A DNA stretch of 64,000 bases from Flavobacterium laiguense (GTDB taxonomy: Bacteria > Bacteroidota > Bacteroidia > Flavobacteriales > Flavobacteriaceae): the NCBI RefSeq assembly GCF_003097655.1, contig NZ_QCZH01000011.1, forward strand, positions 1 to 64,000, read 5' to 3'. The stretch's first letter is position 1, and every line of letters starts with the position of its first letter. The notes under the pieces were generated by a model. The model saw nothing but the letters and a program-made list of their open reading frames with translations. It ran no database searches and had not been told where the DNA came from. Position numbers and translations under genes: made by a program. Shown here in pieces: positions 45,267 to 55,606 of the stretch.

Positions 45267-45827
45267 ATGGAAAAGCTATATTCCCTTGTCATTCATCCTC
45301 CAGAGGCCATTCTAATTTTGGTGAAGTCCATGAAAGAACAGTTAGCGACTGAAGTGGGCTGGTTCAACAGTAAAAATTCTGTAGGACATATTACAATCTG
45401 CGAATTCAAGGCAACGGATGCAGCAATTGAAAAGATTAAAATTCAAATCAATAGATTGTGCGAAACGTTGTCTCCAGTTGAAATACTTTTAAATGAATTC
45501 GGCGCTTTTCCCAATGGTGCTTTTTTTATAGCACCAGACAAAGATTCCAAAACCAACTTGAAGCACATCATGAAACGGTTCAATCAATCGCTTCGTATTC
45601 CCAATATGCTAAAAAGTGATAATCCGCATCTCTCTATTGCTCGAAGACTTACTCCAGAAAATCTAATAAAAGCCAATCATTTATTCACTACAATAGACCT
45701 GAATTTTGTTTGTGACAGTGTTGTTTTACGACAATTTGACGAAAACATAAAACAGTTTTTTGTAACGGACACCTTCGAATTCAAAGATAATCCACAACCT
45801 AGATTGATACAGGGAACACTTTTTTAG
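45267..45827 (+). CDS. 2'-5' RNA ligase/2H phosphoesterase family protein
   Basis: This 186-residue cytoplasmic protein has the two HxT/S motifs of the 2H superfamily: GHITICEF (around residue 40) and PHLSIARR (around 121). They form the paired catalytic histidines of cyclic phosphodiesterases and RNA ligases. The family acts on RNA 2',3'-cyclic ends or nucleotide phosphodiesters. The substrate here is not known. The gene stands alone downstream of ssrA. Confidence 0.85.
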   Translation: MEKLYSLVIHPPEAILILVKSMKEQLATEVGWFNSKNSVGHITICEFKATDAAIEKIKIQINRLCETLSPVEILLNEFGAFPNGAFFIAPDKDSKTNLKHIMKRFNQSLRIPNMLKSDNPHLSIARRLTPENLIKANHLFTTIDLNFVCDSVVLRQFDENIKQFFVTDTFEFKDNPQPRLIQGTLF

Positions 45828-45987
45828 TTATTTTTTACATTTGGGCTAGGACATTCATTTTCATCAGGGCATATTGATTAAAAAAAAAACATCTTTCCCC
45901 TTTTGTAACTATCGAGAGTTGTAAATATAAATGGGTTGGTATTAGTTTTGAATAGTTCAGTTTTTTATTTATATCACTCCTTGTCTA

Positions 45988-47031
45988 TTACTCAATTACC
46001 TCATAGGTATTTACCGGTACCGATTTATTTTTCAATACATATTCCCCATTTAATTCACACTTAAATGATTCTTTAGCAATATGAAAAACTGCCTCCGAAA
46101 TAAGGATTTGCCCTGGTTTGGCAACACTTTGTAATCTTTGAGCCGTATTTACCGCATCGCCAATAACGGTGTAATCAAATCGCTTTAAGGATGCCGAACC
46201 AATATTCCCGGACACCATTTCCCCGGAGTTAATGCCAATTGAAATTTGTGGTTTATAGATTTTATCCCCAAACATTATTTCCTCGCTGTTCTTGATTTGA
46301 TTTCTTATAGCGAGTCCCGCATCAATAGCTCTATCCAAATGATAGTCCCCTCTAAAAACAGCCATAACAGCATCACCCATAAATTTATCTACATGCCCAT
46401 CTTGAGCTATGATTTCTTTTACAATTGTATCAAATAGTCCGTTAAGCAAATTCACTATTGTATTTGCTGGAATTTGTTCGGTTATTGAAGTAAAACCACA
46501 TACATCTATAAAAAGCACGGTGGCTTCTAACATTTCATTTTTAAGGAGACTACTTTCGAACTCCTTGTTCGTCATAAAATTAATTACATTTTCATCAACA
46601 TACATCTTAAGAATATTATTCTCCTTGATTGCTTTAATGGTTTCCTGCAATTGTTTGACATGCAATATCGTTTTTTCCATAGTCAAATCCAGATCATCGA
46701 AATCAACGGGCTTACAGACAAAATCAAATGCACCTCTATTCATAGCCAACCGTATATTGTGCATGTCCCCATAGGCGGATACCATAACCGCTTTCAATAT
46801 CGGATTGACCTCAGGCAACTTGCTTAATAAAGTTAATCCATCCATTATCGGCATATTAATATCACTGAGTATGATATCCAAGTCTGAATGTTCCAAAATT
46901 TTCTGCAATGCCTCTTCCCCATTCTGGGCAAAAATGAACTGATAGACATTTTCCCGAATCTTTTTTCTGAACTTTTGCTTTACCAAAATTTCTAAATCTG
47001 CTTCATCATCAACTACAAGTATCTTAGCCAT
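45988..47031 (-). CDS. response regulator with class III adenylate/guanylate cyclase output
   Basis: This 347-residue protein has a receiver domain (residues 1-122, phospho-Asp in ILSDINMP about 55, K in CKPVDF) and a class III cyclase domain (about 165-347). Metal aspartates lie in LFIDVCGFTS and MGDAVMAVF. KFMGD and FDYTVIGDAVNTA are the adenine-specificity and transition-state regions, so the enzyme looks active. It would make a cyclic nucleotide when phosphorylated. Its start overlaps the upstream receiver gene by 8 bp, and both follow two histidine kinases on the same strand. Confidence 0.92.
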   Translation of the reverse strand: MAKILVVDDEADLEILVKQKFRKKIRENVYQFIFAQNGEEALQKILEHSDLDIILSDINMPIMDGLTLLSKLPEVNPILKAVMVSAYGDMHNIRLAMNRGAFDFVCKPVDFDDLDLTMEKTILHVKQLQETIKAIKENNILKMYVDENVINFMTNKEFESSLLKNEMLEATVLFIDVCGFTSITEQIPANTIVNLLNGLFDTIVKEIIAQDGHVDKFMGDAVMAVFRGDYHLDRAIDAGLAIRNQIKNSEEIMFGDKIYKPQISIGINSGEMVSGNIGSASLKRFDYTVIGDAVNTAQRLQSVAKPGQILISEAVFHIAKESFKCELNGEYVLKNKSVPVNTYEVIE

Positions 47032-47407
47032 TGTCCATGATTTTTTTTAGTTTCTCTTTTAATACATTAAAATCTAACGGTTTTGTTAAAAAATCATTTG
47101 CTCCATTCTCCATCGATTGTTTATAATTTTCATCATCCCCATAAGCAGTAATCATCATTACCACTGGCTGTGGTCCATTAAAATCATGACGTATTTTTGA
47201 CAAAAGTTCGATTCCGCTCATTCCTGGCATATTAATATCCGATAGAATCAGCACCACTTCAGAAGCTTTACCTTTAAGATATTCTAATGCTTCCTCACCC
47301 GAAAGGGCAAAATCAAATTCAAAATCGTGACGACGTAATTCTTTACGAAAATGTTGCAAGAAAAGTGGCTGTACATCAGCTTCATCATCTACTACCAGTA
47401 TCTTCAT
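47024..47407 (-). CDS. single-domain response regulator (CheY-like)
   Basis: This 127-residue receiver domain has acidic pair VDDEAD, phospho-Asp in LILSDINMPG (around residue 56) and Lys in FLTKPLDF. It has no output domain, so it probably relays phosphate between kinases or acts by protein contact. Its sequence is close to the receiver of the next gene, with which it overlaps by 8 bp. The histidine kinase gene ends about 100 bp upstream. Confidence 0.9.
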   Translation of the reverse strand: MKILVVDDEADVQPLFLQHFRKELRRHDFEFDFALSGEEALEYLKGKASEVVLILSDINMPGMSGIELLSKIRHDFNGPQPVVMMITAYGDDENYKQSMENGANDFLTKPLDFNVLKEKLKKIMDNG

Positions 47408-47507
47408 ATTTAACTGTTTTTTTGGCTATTACAATCAAATAACCATTGATTTTTAATTATTTACATATTGTTAAATTTACGAATTTTATTATTTGAATAC
47501 TATGCTT

Positions 47508-48857
47508 TTATTCAATTGGAAGTAATATTGTAAAAACAGTATGGTCATTTTCTTTGCTATCAATGGCAATGGTGCCTCCATGACCTTTTACCACTATATC
47601 ATAACTTAGTGACAGGCCCAAACCTGTACCCTCACCAGTTGGTTTAGTGGTAAAGAAAGGTTGCATGACTTTGTCTTTAATGGCTTCTGGAATTCCTATA
47701 CCATTGTCCCTAACTGTTATTTCGATCCCATTCTCTTTTAATACGGTCTTCACACTAACCATTGGTTTGTATGCTTCATCTGATTTTTTCTGCATTTGAT
47801 GTGTGGCATAGAAGGCATTGGTGAATAAATTCAGTAAAACACGTCCAATTTCTTGCGTAAACACATTTATTTTTGGCAAATTTTCATCAAAATCAACAAC
47901 TAGGTCGGCATTAAAACTTTTGTCTTTGGCACGAAGTCCATGATAGGCAAGCCGCAGGTATTCATCGGCCAATTTGTTTATATCTGTAGCTTCTTTAGTT
48001 GTATTTCCAGTTCGACTGTGTTGCAACATTCCTTTTACAATACTATCGGCACGCTTACCGTGATAATTTATTTTTTCCAAGTTTTTTTTGATGTCACTTG
48101 CAATGTTTTTTACTTCTTCAAAATCACCTTTAACTATTTCTTCATTCATTTCATCCAAAAGCTCAACACTCACTTCGCTAAAATTATTGACAAAGTTTAA
48201 TGGATTCTGAATTTCATGGGCAATTCCGGCGGTGAGTTCACCAAGTGAGGCCATTTTTTCAGATTGTATTAACTGGTTTTGTGTCGTTTTGAGTTCATCA
48301 AGTGCTTTTTGCAACTCCTCTTTTTGACCAAGGATTTCAGCTGTGCGTTCTGCTACCTGTATTTCTAATTTTGCCTTTAAAATTTCGGACTGTTGGAATT
48401 CTTTTTCTAATTCTACAGCTTTTAATTGTTCCCTTTCCATGTCTTTGCGTTGTTTTCTAGTGATGAAAAACATGGCAAAAAACCAAATGATTGAAAATAC
48501 AATTGCCGTATCAAAATAATTATCCCACTCTTTATGAAAGGAAGAACTGATGAGTTCTGTAAAATCTTCTATAAAATTTACGACTACAAAGGGCAACATG
48601 GAATAAATAAAAGACTTAAGAGATTTAAATTCTTTTAGAGTAAGGCAAAAGTATATTACAGCAAATAAAAGCACATGTGCTATCCAAGCGGTAATGCCTT
48701 TCCTAGAATCTACAATTACTTGAGTAATTAAAAGCGCAATCGAAAGCCAAAAACCCATAAACAAATACTTGTCAATTTGAGGCAATAGGATTTTGCTTTG
48801 CAGTTTTTTCCGCAAATAACTAAAAACAATTATCAGTAGAATATAATCAAAGTTCAT
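47508..48857 (-). CDS. membrane sensor histidine kinase
   Basis: This is a 449-residue kinase. About five hydrophobic segments (residues 1-140) form a membrane sensor without a named domain, a coiled coil spans 145-200, then the HisKA motif [17 protein letters not shown] (about 225) and the ATPase domain with DNGIGIP and [15 protein letters not shown]. The catalytic half is nearly the same as that of the large kinase at 49273-52593, so the two arose by duplication of the kinase core. I start at ATG 48857 (MNFDYILL). A MITE copy lies 27 bp upstream, in the position of the promoter. Confidence 0.9.
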   Translation of the reverse strand: MNFDYILLIIVFSYLRKKLQSKILLPQIDKYLFMGFWLSIALLITQVIVDSRKGITAWIAHVLLFAVIYFCLTLKEFKSLKSFIYSMLPFVVVNFIEDFTELISSSFHKEWDNYFDTAIVFSIIWFFAMFFITRKQRKDMEREQLKAVELEKEFQQSEILKAKLEIQVAERTAEILGQKEELQKALDELKTTQNQLIQSEKMASLGELTAGIAHEIQNPLNFVNNFSEVSVELLDEMNEEIVKGDFEEVKNIASDIKKNLEKINYHGKRADSIVKGMLQHSRTGNTTKEATDINKLADEYLRLAYHGLRAKDKSFNADLVVDFDENLPKINVFTQEIGRVLLNLFTNAFYATHQMQKKSDEAYKPMVSVKTVLKENGIEITVRDNGIGIPEAIKDKVMQPFFTTKPTGEGTGLGLSLSYDIVVKGHGGTIAIDSKENDHTVFTILLPIE

Positions 48858-48884
48858 ATTTAATTGCATTAAATAGTATTAAAT

Positions 48885-49081
48885 AACCCGTTGGGTGTAA
48901 TTGTTTTTTACCACATAGAAGCATAGAATTTATAGTTTTTGAAAAGAGTTTGATAGATGTTTCACTTTTCACATAGTCAATCTATGTGAAAAATAGCGCT
49001 ATTTTCTATTCTTTCTTTAATTATTAGTTGTAAATCTATGTGGTTTGTTTTTTATTTAAACAGAATTACAACCAACGAGTT
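48885..49081 (+). mobile_element. MITE-like element, copy 3, with 17-bp target duplication
   Basis: This 197-bp element has ends AACCCGTTGGGTGTAATT and AATTACAACCAACGAGTT (two changes). It is flanked by identical 17-bp direct repeats ATTAAATAGTATTAAAT at 48868-48884 and 49082-49098. It lies immediately upstream of the kinase gene at 48857 and downstream of the other kinase gene. It has no ORF. Confidence 0.75.
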
Positions 49082-49272
49082 ATTAAATAGTATTAAATCA
49101 TCTAAATAAACGGAACATTTTTTTTGTCGTATAACGTAATTTCAATAGAACGCGGATGACACGGAATCGCTAAAGCGAGGACACTGATAAAAACGAATTT
49201 TTTTATCGACTGTAAAAAACAGTTCTCATTTTCAATACCGAAAAAACAAAATACGTTATTAAATTATTCGCA

Positions 49273-52200
49273 TTACTTAGGCAAGGTTATAATAAAAACA
49301 GAACCCTTGCCTTCTTCCGTTTCTATATTGATAGTACCTCCATGTGATTTCACCACAATATCATAACTCAGTGACAACCCCAAACCAGTTCCCTCTCCTG
49401 CCGGTTTTGTAGTGAAAAACGGTTGCATTATTTTGTCTTTAATTCCATCTGGAATTCCTGTTCCATTGTCTTTTACTGTAATCTCAACAAAATTTTCTTT
49501 TTGAGTTGTTGTCACGCATAAAACAGGCTTGTATTCTTGGTTTGCGGTTTTTTGCTTTTGGTGTGTTGCATAAAAAGCATTGGTAAACAGGTTGAGAAAA
49601 ACCCGGCCTATATCTTGTGGGATTACATTAATCTTTGGAAGGGTTGCATCAAAATGAGTTTCCAGTTCAGCATTGAAGCTTTTGTCCTTGGCACGCAAAC
49701 CATGATAGGCTAATCGTAAATACTCATCGGCAAGCGCATTGATATTTGTTGGTTCTTTTTGTCCCGAGCTAATGCGGGAATGCTGCAACATACCCTTTAC
49801 AATCGCATCTGCACGTTTGCCGTGATGGTTTATTTTTTCTAAATTTTGTTTAATGTCTAAAGCTAAATTTTTAACTTCTTCAAAGTCTCCTTTTTCAATT
49901 TCTACATTCATCTCTTCCAACAATTCACTGCTCACTTCACTGAAATTATTCACAAAGTTCAATGGATTTTGTATTTCATGGGCAATCCCAGCAGTGAGTT
50001 CACCAAGTGATGCCATTTTTTCGGATTGAATGAGTTGGAGTTGAGTAGTCTTGAGTGTATTAAAGGCCTTCTCAATTTCTCGGGCATGGGCAAGCTCTTT
50101 TTCTTTGGCCAAAGCATGTTCTTTTTCAAGCAGTCTTTTTCGCTGGAAACGGTCTACCAAAAATACACCAAGTATAAAGAGGATTCCGTATAGTGTATAT
50201 GCCCACCAGGTACGCCACCAAGGAGGAGTAATACGAAACGCGACAGAAGCTCCTGTTATATTCCAAACACCATTACTATTAGCCGCTTTTACTTTGAATA
50301 TATATTCCCCGGGAGGCAGATCATAATAATATGCGGTTCGAATATTCCCTACTTCTCGCCAGTTGTTATCATAGTTTAACAGTTTGTAGGCAAATTTATT
50401 TCTAGGGGGATTTGCATAATGTATTCCTGTGTAATTGATGGATATACTGTTTTGATTGTACTTTAGAACAAAATCTTTTGGCTGTGCTTTTTTATATTTT
50501 TTAATAGAATCGATGCCATAATATATTGAATTATCACCAATTTTAAAATCGGTAATAAATACTATTGGTGGGGTTGAATTTTTCGAAATAGTATTTGGAT
50601 TAAATACCGTGATCCCATTATTGCCTCCAAAAACCATAATTCCTCCCGATGTCTTGAGGTAAGCTCCATCGGCAAACAATCGTCCATGAATACCATCTTC
50701 CATCGAAAAATTATTAAACTGCCCCTCTTTTATACTGAATCTGCTGATTCCTTCAAAAGTACTGAGCCAAAGTGCATTGTTTTTTTCGTCTGCCAAAATA
50801 CCCTGAATCCCCATAGAAGGCAAACCATCCTTAGTTGTATACGTTATGATTTTTCCTGTTTTGATATTGTATTTACCAAGACCACCATCCCAGGTCCCAA
50901 CCCAAACTATTCCTTCTTTATCCACATGCAGCGAGTTGATGTCTTGCGATTTTAGAATATCCCCTTTTTTCTTGTCAAATCCATACCTTACCACTTTATC
51001 GCTCTCATAATTATACAGAAACAATCCGTTATTAGTGAGTAACCATATTCCGTATTTAGGGCTTTCGTAAATATTGATTATTTCATTACTGGTAATATTT
51101 GAACCCGAAATCTTCTTCAAATCAAAATGACGAAGTGTTTCTTTATTTTTAATTTTTAAAAAAGCCCCATTAGATGTGCAATACCATTGATTGTCTCGAC
51201 TGTCTGTAATCAGATTGAAAATATGGAGTTTAGCCAGTATGGGATCGAGAGTAATTTTTTTAAAAGTCTTATTATTGATATTAAAAAGAAACCGACCAAG
51301 GTTCGTTTGGAAGAGAATTTCCTCAGGAGAATATAAACCGATTCCATTAGACCAAAATGCCCCAGGTACTCCTTTTGCAATCGGATAAGGTGTTACAGAA
51401 TTCTTAACCGGATCAAAAACATCAAGACCTGTTTCGGTAATCATCCAAATTTTACCATCACCACTTTCAAACATTTTACTGAGCCAGCCAGAAGTGATAG
51501 AATTTTTATCTTCTTTTTTGTTAACAAAGGATTTCAATACGGTTCGATTACTATATCTAAATATCCCCTGAGATTCTGTGCCAATCCAAAAATTATCAAA
51601 GGAATCCAAATAAAGGCAAGTAAGAGCATTTCTTACCGATCCTTGATTTTTATTTTCATTCAACACTTCAAATTGCTCTTTTTTCAGGTCAAAACACAGT
51701 AAACCAAAAGTGGTAGCAAGCCAGATATTTCCTTTTGAATCAAACTCCATTCCAGTAATCCAAAACGCACTGTTCTTTTCAGTGAATGATTGTTTCAATG
51801 GATAAGTTTTTACTTTATCGGAATTGGGATTCCATACACTGAGAACTGAACGAACATCATTGCTTGAAGTAATCCATATATTGCCTCTAGCATCACTTTT
51901 GATTGTGCTATAGTATTTATTAGTCGGGAATTCAGGGATTGGCCATTTCTTATTATCAATAGCATTATTTTTATCAATCCTGAAAAAACCATTATTAGCC
52001 ACTATCCAAACATGGCCCAAAGGGTCTGTAGTGGCTTTATAAACATTTTTCACTTCAATAGAATTGGGAGAATCAAAACGTTTGAGTTTAGTACTGTTTT
52101 CATCCTTATAAAAAAGAGCATGGGAATCCTTACTATCATTATAAGAAACCGCTCCAAAATAAATCCTTCCTCTGGAATCCTCATTTATGGTTGTTATTAT

Positions 52201-52593
52201 GATTTGTATTCCCAAAGGAAAATCGGCGAGTTTAGATACAATATAATTCTTGAATCTTTTTGTTATGGGATTGTATTCACTGACTACATCTGTACAGCCA
52301 ATCCAAATATGACCATTCCGAGCTTCAAAAAGTTTCTGGGTCAAAATACTTCCCATTTTTTTTGAATCTTTGGGATCAACATCATAATGTTTGTATTCAT
52401 ACCCATCATATTGCACAAGCCCATTACTGGTTGCTATCCAGACAACCCCACGACTATCAGTGATAATATCAAGGATAAAATTGCCTTCTAAATCAGGATA
52501 AGTAGTAAAATTACTGAATTTGAGTTGCGCGTTAACCGAGGAAAAAAACACCTGAAAACTGACTAATAGGATAACCAAAAAGTACTTTTTCAT
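49273..52593 (-). CDS. reg_prop beta-propeller sensor histidine kinase
   Basis: This 1106-residue protein is built like hybrid two-component sensors of Bacteroidota but lacks receiver and AraC domains. It has a signal peptide (1-22), two seven-bladed reg_prop propellers (about 25-680, repeats of the form GxIWIGTxxGL), a Y_Y_Y domain (about 700-770), one membrane helix (about 785-800), HisKA with [17 protein letters not shown] (about 870) and an ATPase domain. The periplasmic part probably senses a glycan or other ligand. Its kinase core matches the gene at 47508-48857. Output must pass to the separate receivers downstream. Confidence 0.93.
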   Translation of the reverse strand: MKKYFLVILLVSFQVFFSSVNAQLKFSNFTTYPDLEGNFILDIITDSRGVVWIATSNGLVQYDGYEYKHYDVDPKDSKKMGSILTQKLFEARNGHIWIGCTDVVSEYNPITKRFKNYIVSKLADFPLGIQIIITTINEDSRGRIYFGAVSYNDSKDSHALFYKDENSTKLKRFDSPNSIEVKNVYKATTDPLGHVWIVANNGFFRIDKNNAIDNKKWPIPEFPTNKYYSTIKSDARGNIWITSSNDVRSVLSVWNPNSDKVKTYPLKQSFTEKNSAFWITGMEFDSKGNIWLATTFGLLCFDLKKEQFEVLNENKNQGSVRNALTCLYLDSFDNFWIGTESQGIFRYSNRTVLKSFVNKKEDKNSITSGWLSKMFESGDGKIWMITETGLDVFDPVKNSVTPYPIAKGVPGAFWSNGIGLYSPEEILFQTNLGRFLFNINNKTFKKITLDPILAKLHIFNLITDSRDNQWYCTSNGAFLKIKNKETLRHFDLKKISGSNITSNEIINIYESPKYGIWLLTNNGLFLYNYESDKVVRYGFDKKKGDILKSQDINSLHVDKEGIVWVGTWDGGLGKYNIKTGKIITYTTKDGLPSMGIQGILADEKNNALWLSTFEGISRFSIKEGQFNNFSMEDGIHGRLFADGAYLKTSGGIMVFGGNNGITVFNPNTISKNSTPPIVFITDFKIGDNSIYYGIDSIKKYKKAQPKDFVLKYNQNSISINYTGIHYANPPRNKFAYKLLNYDNNWREVGNIRTAYYYDLPPGEYIFKVKAANSNGVWNITGASVAFRITPPWWRTWWAYTLYGILFILGVFLVDRFQRKRLLEKEHALAKEKELAHAREIEKAFNTLKTTQLQLIQSEKMASLGELTAGIAHEIQNPLNFVNNFSEVSSELLEEMNVEIEKGDFEEVKNLALDIKQNLEKINHHGKRADAIVKGMLQHSRISSGQKEPTNINALADEYLRLAYHGLRAKDKSFNAELETHFDATLPKINVIPQDIGRVFLNLFTNAFYATHQKQKTANQEYKPVLCVTTTQKENFVEITVKDNGTGIPDGIKDKIMQPFFTTKPAGEGTGLGLSLSYDIVVKSHGGTINIETEEGKGSVFIITLPK

Positions 52594-52899
52594 AGTTCAG
52601 CTATTTTTATTAATGTATTTGAACAACAATCTTTCTTTCCTAACCTTCCTTGATTTCTTCTTTCGATTATCTTCATGTTCTTTTACAATAGCGTAAGCCA
52701 AAGACATTCGAAAACCGATAACTTATTGGGTAGATTGGGTGGCAAAACAAAGAAAACTTAACTAAAACAATACCAGTCAATTACATGTATTAAAATTACA
52801 TAAAAACTAACAAACTGATTAGCCTATTCTTAATTTAAATGCAAATAAATTATTCGAGTTACTTCTTTAAACATCAATATTAAACCTTATGAACTCCAC
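52594..52899. other. AT-rich intergenic region upstream of the reg_prop kinase
   Basis: I see no gene in this stretch between the kinase start and the terminator at 52900-52943. There is no convincing -7 box for the kinase. Confidence 0.4.
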
Positions 52900-52943
52900 A
52901 AAAAAACCGTTATTACTTAAATTTATAAGTAATAACGGTTTTT
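52900..52943. terminator. bidirectional terminator after the cytochrome c gene
   Basis: A perfect 17-bp stem, AAAACCGTTATTACTTA pairing with TAAGTAATAACGGTTTT, encloses AATT, with A and T runs outside. Confidence 0.88.
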
Positions 52944-52980
52944 CAATAATTAAGAACTAACCTTTACCTTTAATGCTACT

Positions 52981-53382
52981 TTATTTTTTTCCTAATTCTC
53001 TAATATAATTGACCAATTCCCAACGCTGGTTGTCAGTTAATAGTTCAAAATAAGAAGCCATTGGTGGTTTCCCGTTAGTGATTTTCCAAAAAATGGCTCC
53101 ATCGGTTTGGCTTTTCACATTTAAAGCCAAAAAATTGGCAGGATGCCGTTCTAAGGTAAGACCAGCTTCTCCGTTCCCTTCTCCTTTTAAACCGTGGCAC
53201 AGCACACACATTTGATTGAACGTCTCTTTTCCTTTATCGGTTGCTTTCTGATTGCCTAAAAAAGGGTTTTTTAATGAATTAGAATACTCTGGGGCAACCC
53301 AACTTATTTCTTGGGAAAAACTTTCAGTACCACAGAACAAAAACAACACAAATACTATTAAAAATCTGAACTTTACTTTCAT
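52981..53382 (-). CDS. secreted class I c-type cytochrome
   Basis: This 133-residue protein has a signal peptide (to about residue 23). A single haem motif CVLCH lies at about residue 59, with the axial Met in KPPMASYF near residue 105. The fold and the segment ANFLALNVKSQTDGAIFWKITNG match short mono-haem cytochromes that donate to oxidases. It acts in the periplasm or as a membrane-associated carrier. A -7 match lies at 53408-53415 on the minus strand. It has no obvious partner gene here. Confidence 0.9.
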   Translation of the reverse strand: MKVKFRFLIVFVLFLFCGTESFSQEISWVAPEYSNSLKNPFLGNQKATDKGKETFNQMCVLCHGLKGEGNGEAGLTLERHPANFLALNVKSQTDGAIFWKITNGKPPMASYFELLTDNQRWELVNYIRELGKK

Positions 53383-53407
53383 GGCGCTATTATTTAAATT
53401 AATACAT

Positions 53408-53415
53408 CAAATTTA
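53408..53415 (-). promoter_or_regulatory. -7 promoter element of the cytochrome gene
   Basis: The minus strand reads TAAATTTG, matching TAnnTTTG, 25 bp before ATG 53382. Confidence 0.45.
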
Positions 53416-53646
53416 AGAAAACGTTATAGTAATAAAACTGACACTTATCATAAAATTCCACTTTTTTAAATAAAATTTACAAAATATCTACAAATAACAA
53501 GTAAAAACAAGATTTACTGATTATTCCACACATTTTATTTAATAACATAACATTCATACAAACACCATTTTCCAGAATTACTGCTTTTAATATTTTTTTG
53601 ATCTAAAGGTTAAAATCATTTTTTGCCCATAACTATAGACTTCCTG

Positions 53647-53814
53647 TCATTTTAAATGGTAAAACTCATCTATTAAAAAACGAATCAATAGATATAAAAT
53701 GGTAACGATTAAAGCAAAAGCAATAATAAAGCTAATGACATTAATAACTATATTGGGAATAAATTTCAGTTTGGGATGCACATAATAAGGCTCACGATGT
53801 AAACGCTCATGCAT
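53647..53814 (-). CDS. possible small single-pass membrane protein
   Basis: I found this 55-residue open frame by reading the minus strand. It begins MHERLHREPYYVHPKLKFIP, has one long hydrophobic helix (about residues 21-48, INVISFIIAFALIVTIL) and ends LIDEFYHLK. The basic N-terminus, helix and charged tail are what a real membrane peptide looks like. There is a stop codon 17 codons upstream, so it cannot be much longer. It precedes the cytochrome c gene by 264 bp on the same strand. No family is recognised. Confidence 0.45.
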   Translation of the reverse strand: MHERLHREPYYVHPKLKFIPNIVINVISFIIAFALIVTILYLLIRFLIDEFYHLK

Positions 53815-53910
53815 CTTTTTGGCGGCTATTTTTATTTTCTTTTTGATACTTATTTGCTTTAATTAATTCTATACCAATTTAAGATTTATTTGATACTTTT
53901 TATATTTTTT

Positions 53911-54016
53911 AACCTTTTGGGTGTAATTATTTTCAATACATAGATTTTGTAAGCTCAAAAGTAGGTGTTTCACTTATTCAAAATACACATAGTTCTCTAT
54001 GTGAAATAAATGTATT
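53911..54016 (+). mobile_element. decayed MITE-like element, copy 4
   Basis: The left end reads AACCTTTTGGGTGTAATT (two changes from copy 1), then atacatagattt, then gtaggtgtttcactt and a degraded central palindrome CACATAG...CTATGTG. The right end is missing. It is an old fragment of the same family. Confidence 0.5.
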
Positions 54017-54462
54017 TCTTTTTTTTGTATTTTTTTTATGAAAGTCCGCAAAGTGTACCATGTATATTTTTTTTTGCCACTGATTTCACAGATTCGCACA
54101 GATTTTATTCACATTATTAGAGAAACCTGTGTGAATCTTTTTATCCCGATAGCTATCAGGAGTGGCCAATTTTATTGGTTTGGTATTAATCACGGATACT
54201 CAAATTCTTTTTTAAATAAATTCTATGTTTCTCCTATGCTTGCGAAGTTATCGATTTTAATTTTTAAAGTCAATAAATTTGAATAATGAAGTTCGGACAT
54301 AATCTGAACCTAAAACTATCTTAAATAGTTAGAAAATCTGTTCGAAGAATGGGGTACAGAATACAAACTTCTATGATTCTAATGCGGATTCTGGGTTTAA
54401 GAGTGACCGAAGAGGAGACAACTGCCGATTCTATTCCATATAAAAACGCCAAATTTGAAAAT
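54017..54462. other. gene-free stretch with a dispersed acagattt repeat
   Basis: Positions about 54076-54145 read tgccactgatttcacagattcgcacag...cctgtgtgaatc, an imperfect inverted repeat. A related palindrome occurs at 62983-63035. No coding region is visible. Confidence 0.4.
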
Positions 54463-54508
54463 AAAAAACCCCGATATTGCTCAAAATTGAGTCAGTATCG
54501 GGGTTTTC
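54463..54508 (-). terminator. terminator of the gene at 54569
   Basis: AAAACCCCGATA(T)TG and CAGTATCGGGGTTTT form a GC-rich stem around CTCAAAATTGAGT, itself a small hairpin. On the minus strand the stem ends in a T-run. Confidence 0.8.
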
Positions 54509-54568
54509 CTCAAAAACAAACAAATGGGGATCGTTTTGGAAATAGAATTTATTTTCAGCTAATTGGTA

Positions 54569-55126
54569 TTAATCATAATCAACAACAATACTTTCTTTTC
54601 CTGTATAAAAATGGGAGACACCTTCGTCCTTCCAAATGTACTCGTATTCGCTCGAAAATCCTTTGTTAGATATGTTTACATCATCGGGATCACCTTTACT
54701 GTATTTCACCATATCAATGTGCATTCCTTTCCATATAAAATTATTGGCTAGTTTCTCGCAGTCTTCTTTGCTCCATTCAGGATGTAATTTCTTAATACTT
54801 CCTGCTTTGGTTTTCATAAACTGAATATTTTCTTTTTCAAAGGCAACTACTTTTTTATGATTTTCGGAAGCTTGGTATTTTTGATTTAATTCATTAGTAT
54901 ACTTTTCTAGTTTATCAAGAAAAACAGTTGCTTCTTTTTTATTATCTATTGCTTTATAAATATGTAATATACTATCCAAATTTACCTTATACTTGGTTTT
55001 AACAATTGACGTAGTGGCATTGTTAAACCTTAAATTATTGATAGACTCTGCATTCTCTTTAGAAGAAAAGTATACAGACACAATTAATCCAACTACAATT
55101 AATACGATGGGTACATTTTTTTTCAT
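54569..55126 (-). CDS. secreted or membrane-anchored protein of unknown function
   Basis: This 185-residue protein has an N-terminal hydrophobic segment (residues 5-20, PIVLIVVGLIVSVYF) that anchors or exports it. The rest is rich in Lys and Glu and helical (about 65-115), then a compact C-terminal part with HPEWSKEDCEKLANNFIWKGM and DPDDVNISNKG. The latter resembles small periplasmic domains that bind peptidoglycan or proteins, but I cannot name it. A clean terminator follows. It stands alone. Confidence 0.75.
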   Translation of the reverse strand: MKKNVPIVLIVVGLIVSVYFSSKENAESINNLRFNNATTSIVKTKYKVNLDSILHIYKAIDNKKEATVFLDKLEKYTNELNQKYQASENHKKVVAFEKENIQFMKTKAGSIKKLHPEWSKEDCEKLANNFIWKGMHIDMVKYSKGDPDDVNISNKGFSSEYEYIWKDEGVSHFYTGKESIVVDYD

Positions 55127-55500
55127 CTGTAATATTATTTGTTTTTAAATAATTCTATCTCAATATTAAGATTATTATTGCCCTGTTGATGTATTGGAAG
55201 TATTTTGTAACCCTTATTAAATACTACCGATCATTTACTTCAAATACACAAAAAACATTACCTTAAATAACTGACATTAATATAGATAGACTACCTACTC
55301 CATTATTTAGATTAAAAAGTAAAATATTCTAATTTTATATATTAAAAGTAAAAAAATAAATCAACACAACAGATTAAATTCTTTTTTTTTCGACAAAATA
55401 CAATTAAAAAATAGTATTGTAAGTTTAAAATTACACGTAATATTACATCCTTTTTAATACCCAAATTGCCCCATAGATTTTACTTCTAAAAATTATCAAC
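55127..55500. other. 374-bp AT-rich intergenic region
   Basis: No gene, strong palindrome or repeat is visible between the start of the 185-residue protein gene and the gapN terminator. Confidence 0.45.
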
Positions 55501-55540
55501 AAAAAAGCCACCTCATTCCAAAAAATGAGATGGCTTTTTT
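55501..55540. terminator. bidirectional terminator below gapN
   Basis: AAAAAAGCCACCTCATT and AATGAGATGGCTTTTTT pair with one mismatch around CCAAA. It lies 67 bp beyond the gapN stop. Confidence 0.85.
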
Positions 55541-55606
55541 AATTTTAGAATGCAGATTTTAGATTTCTCACCTAAAAAAAGCAGAACTGCAATCATTTCT
55601 TAAAAA

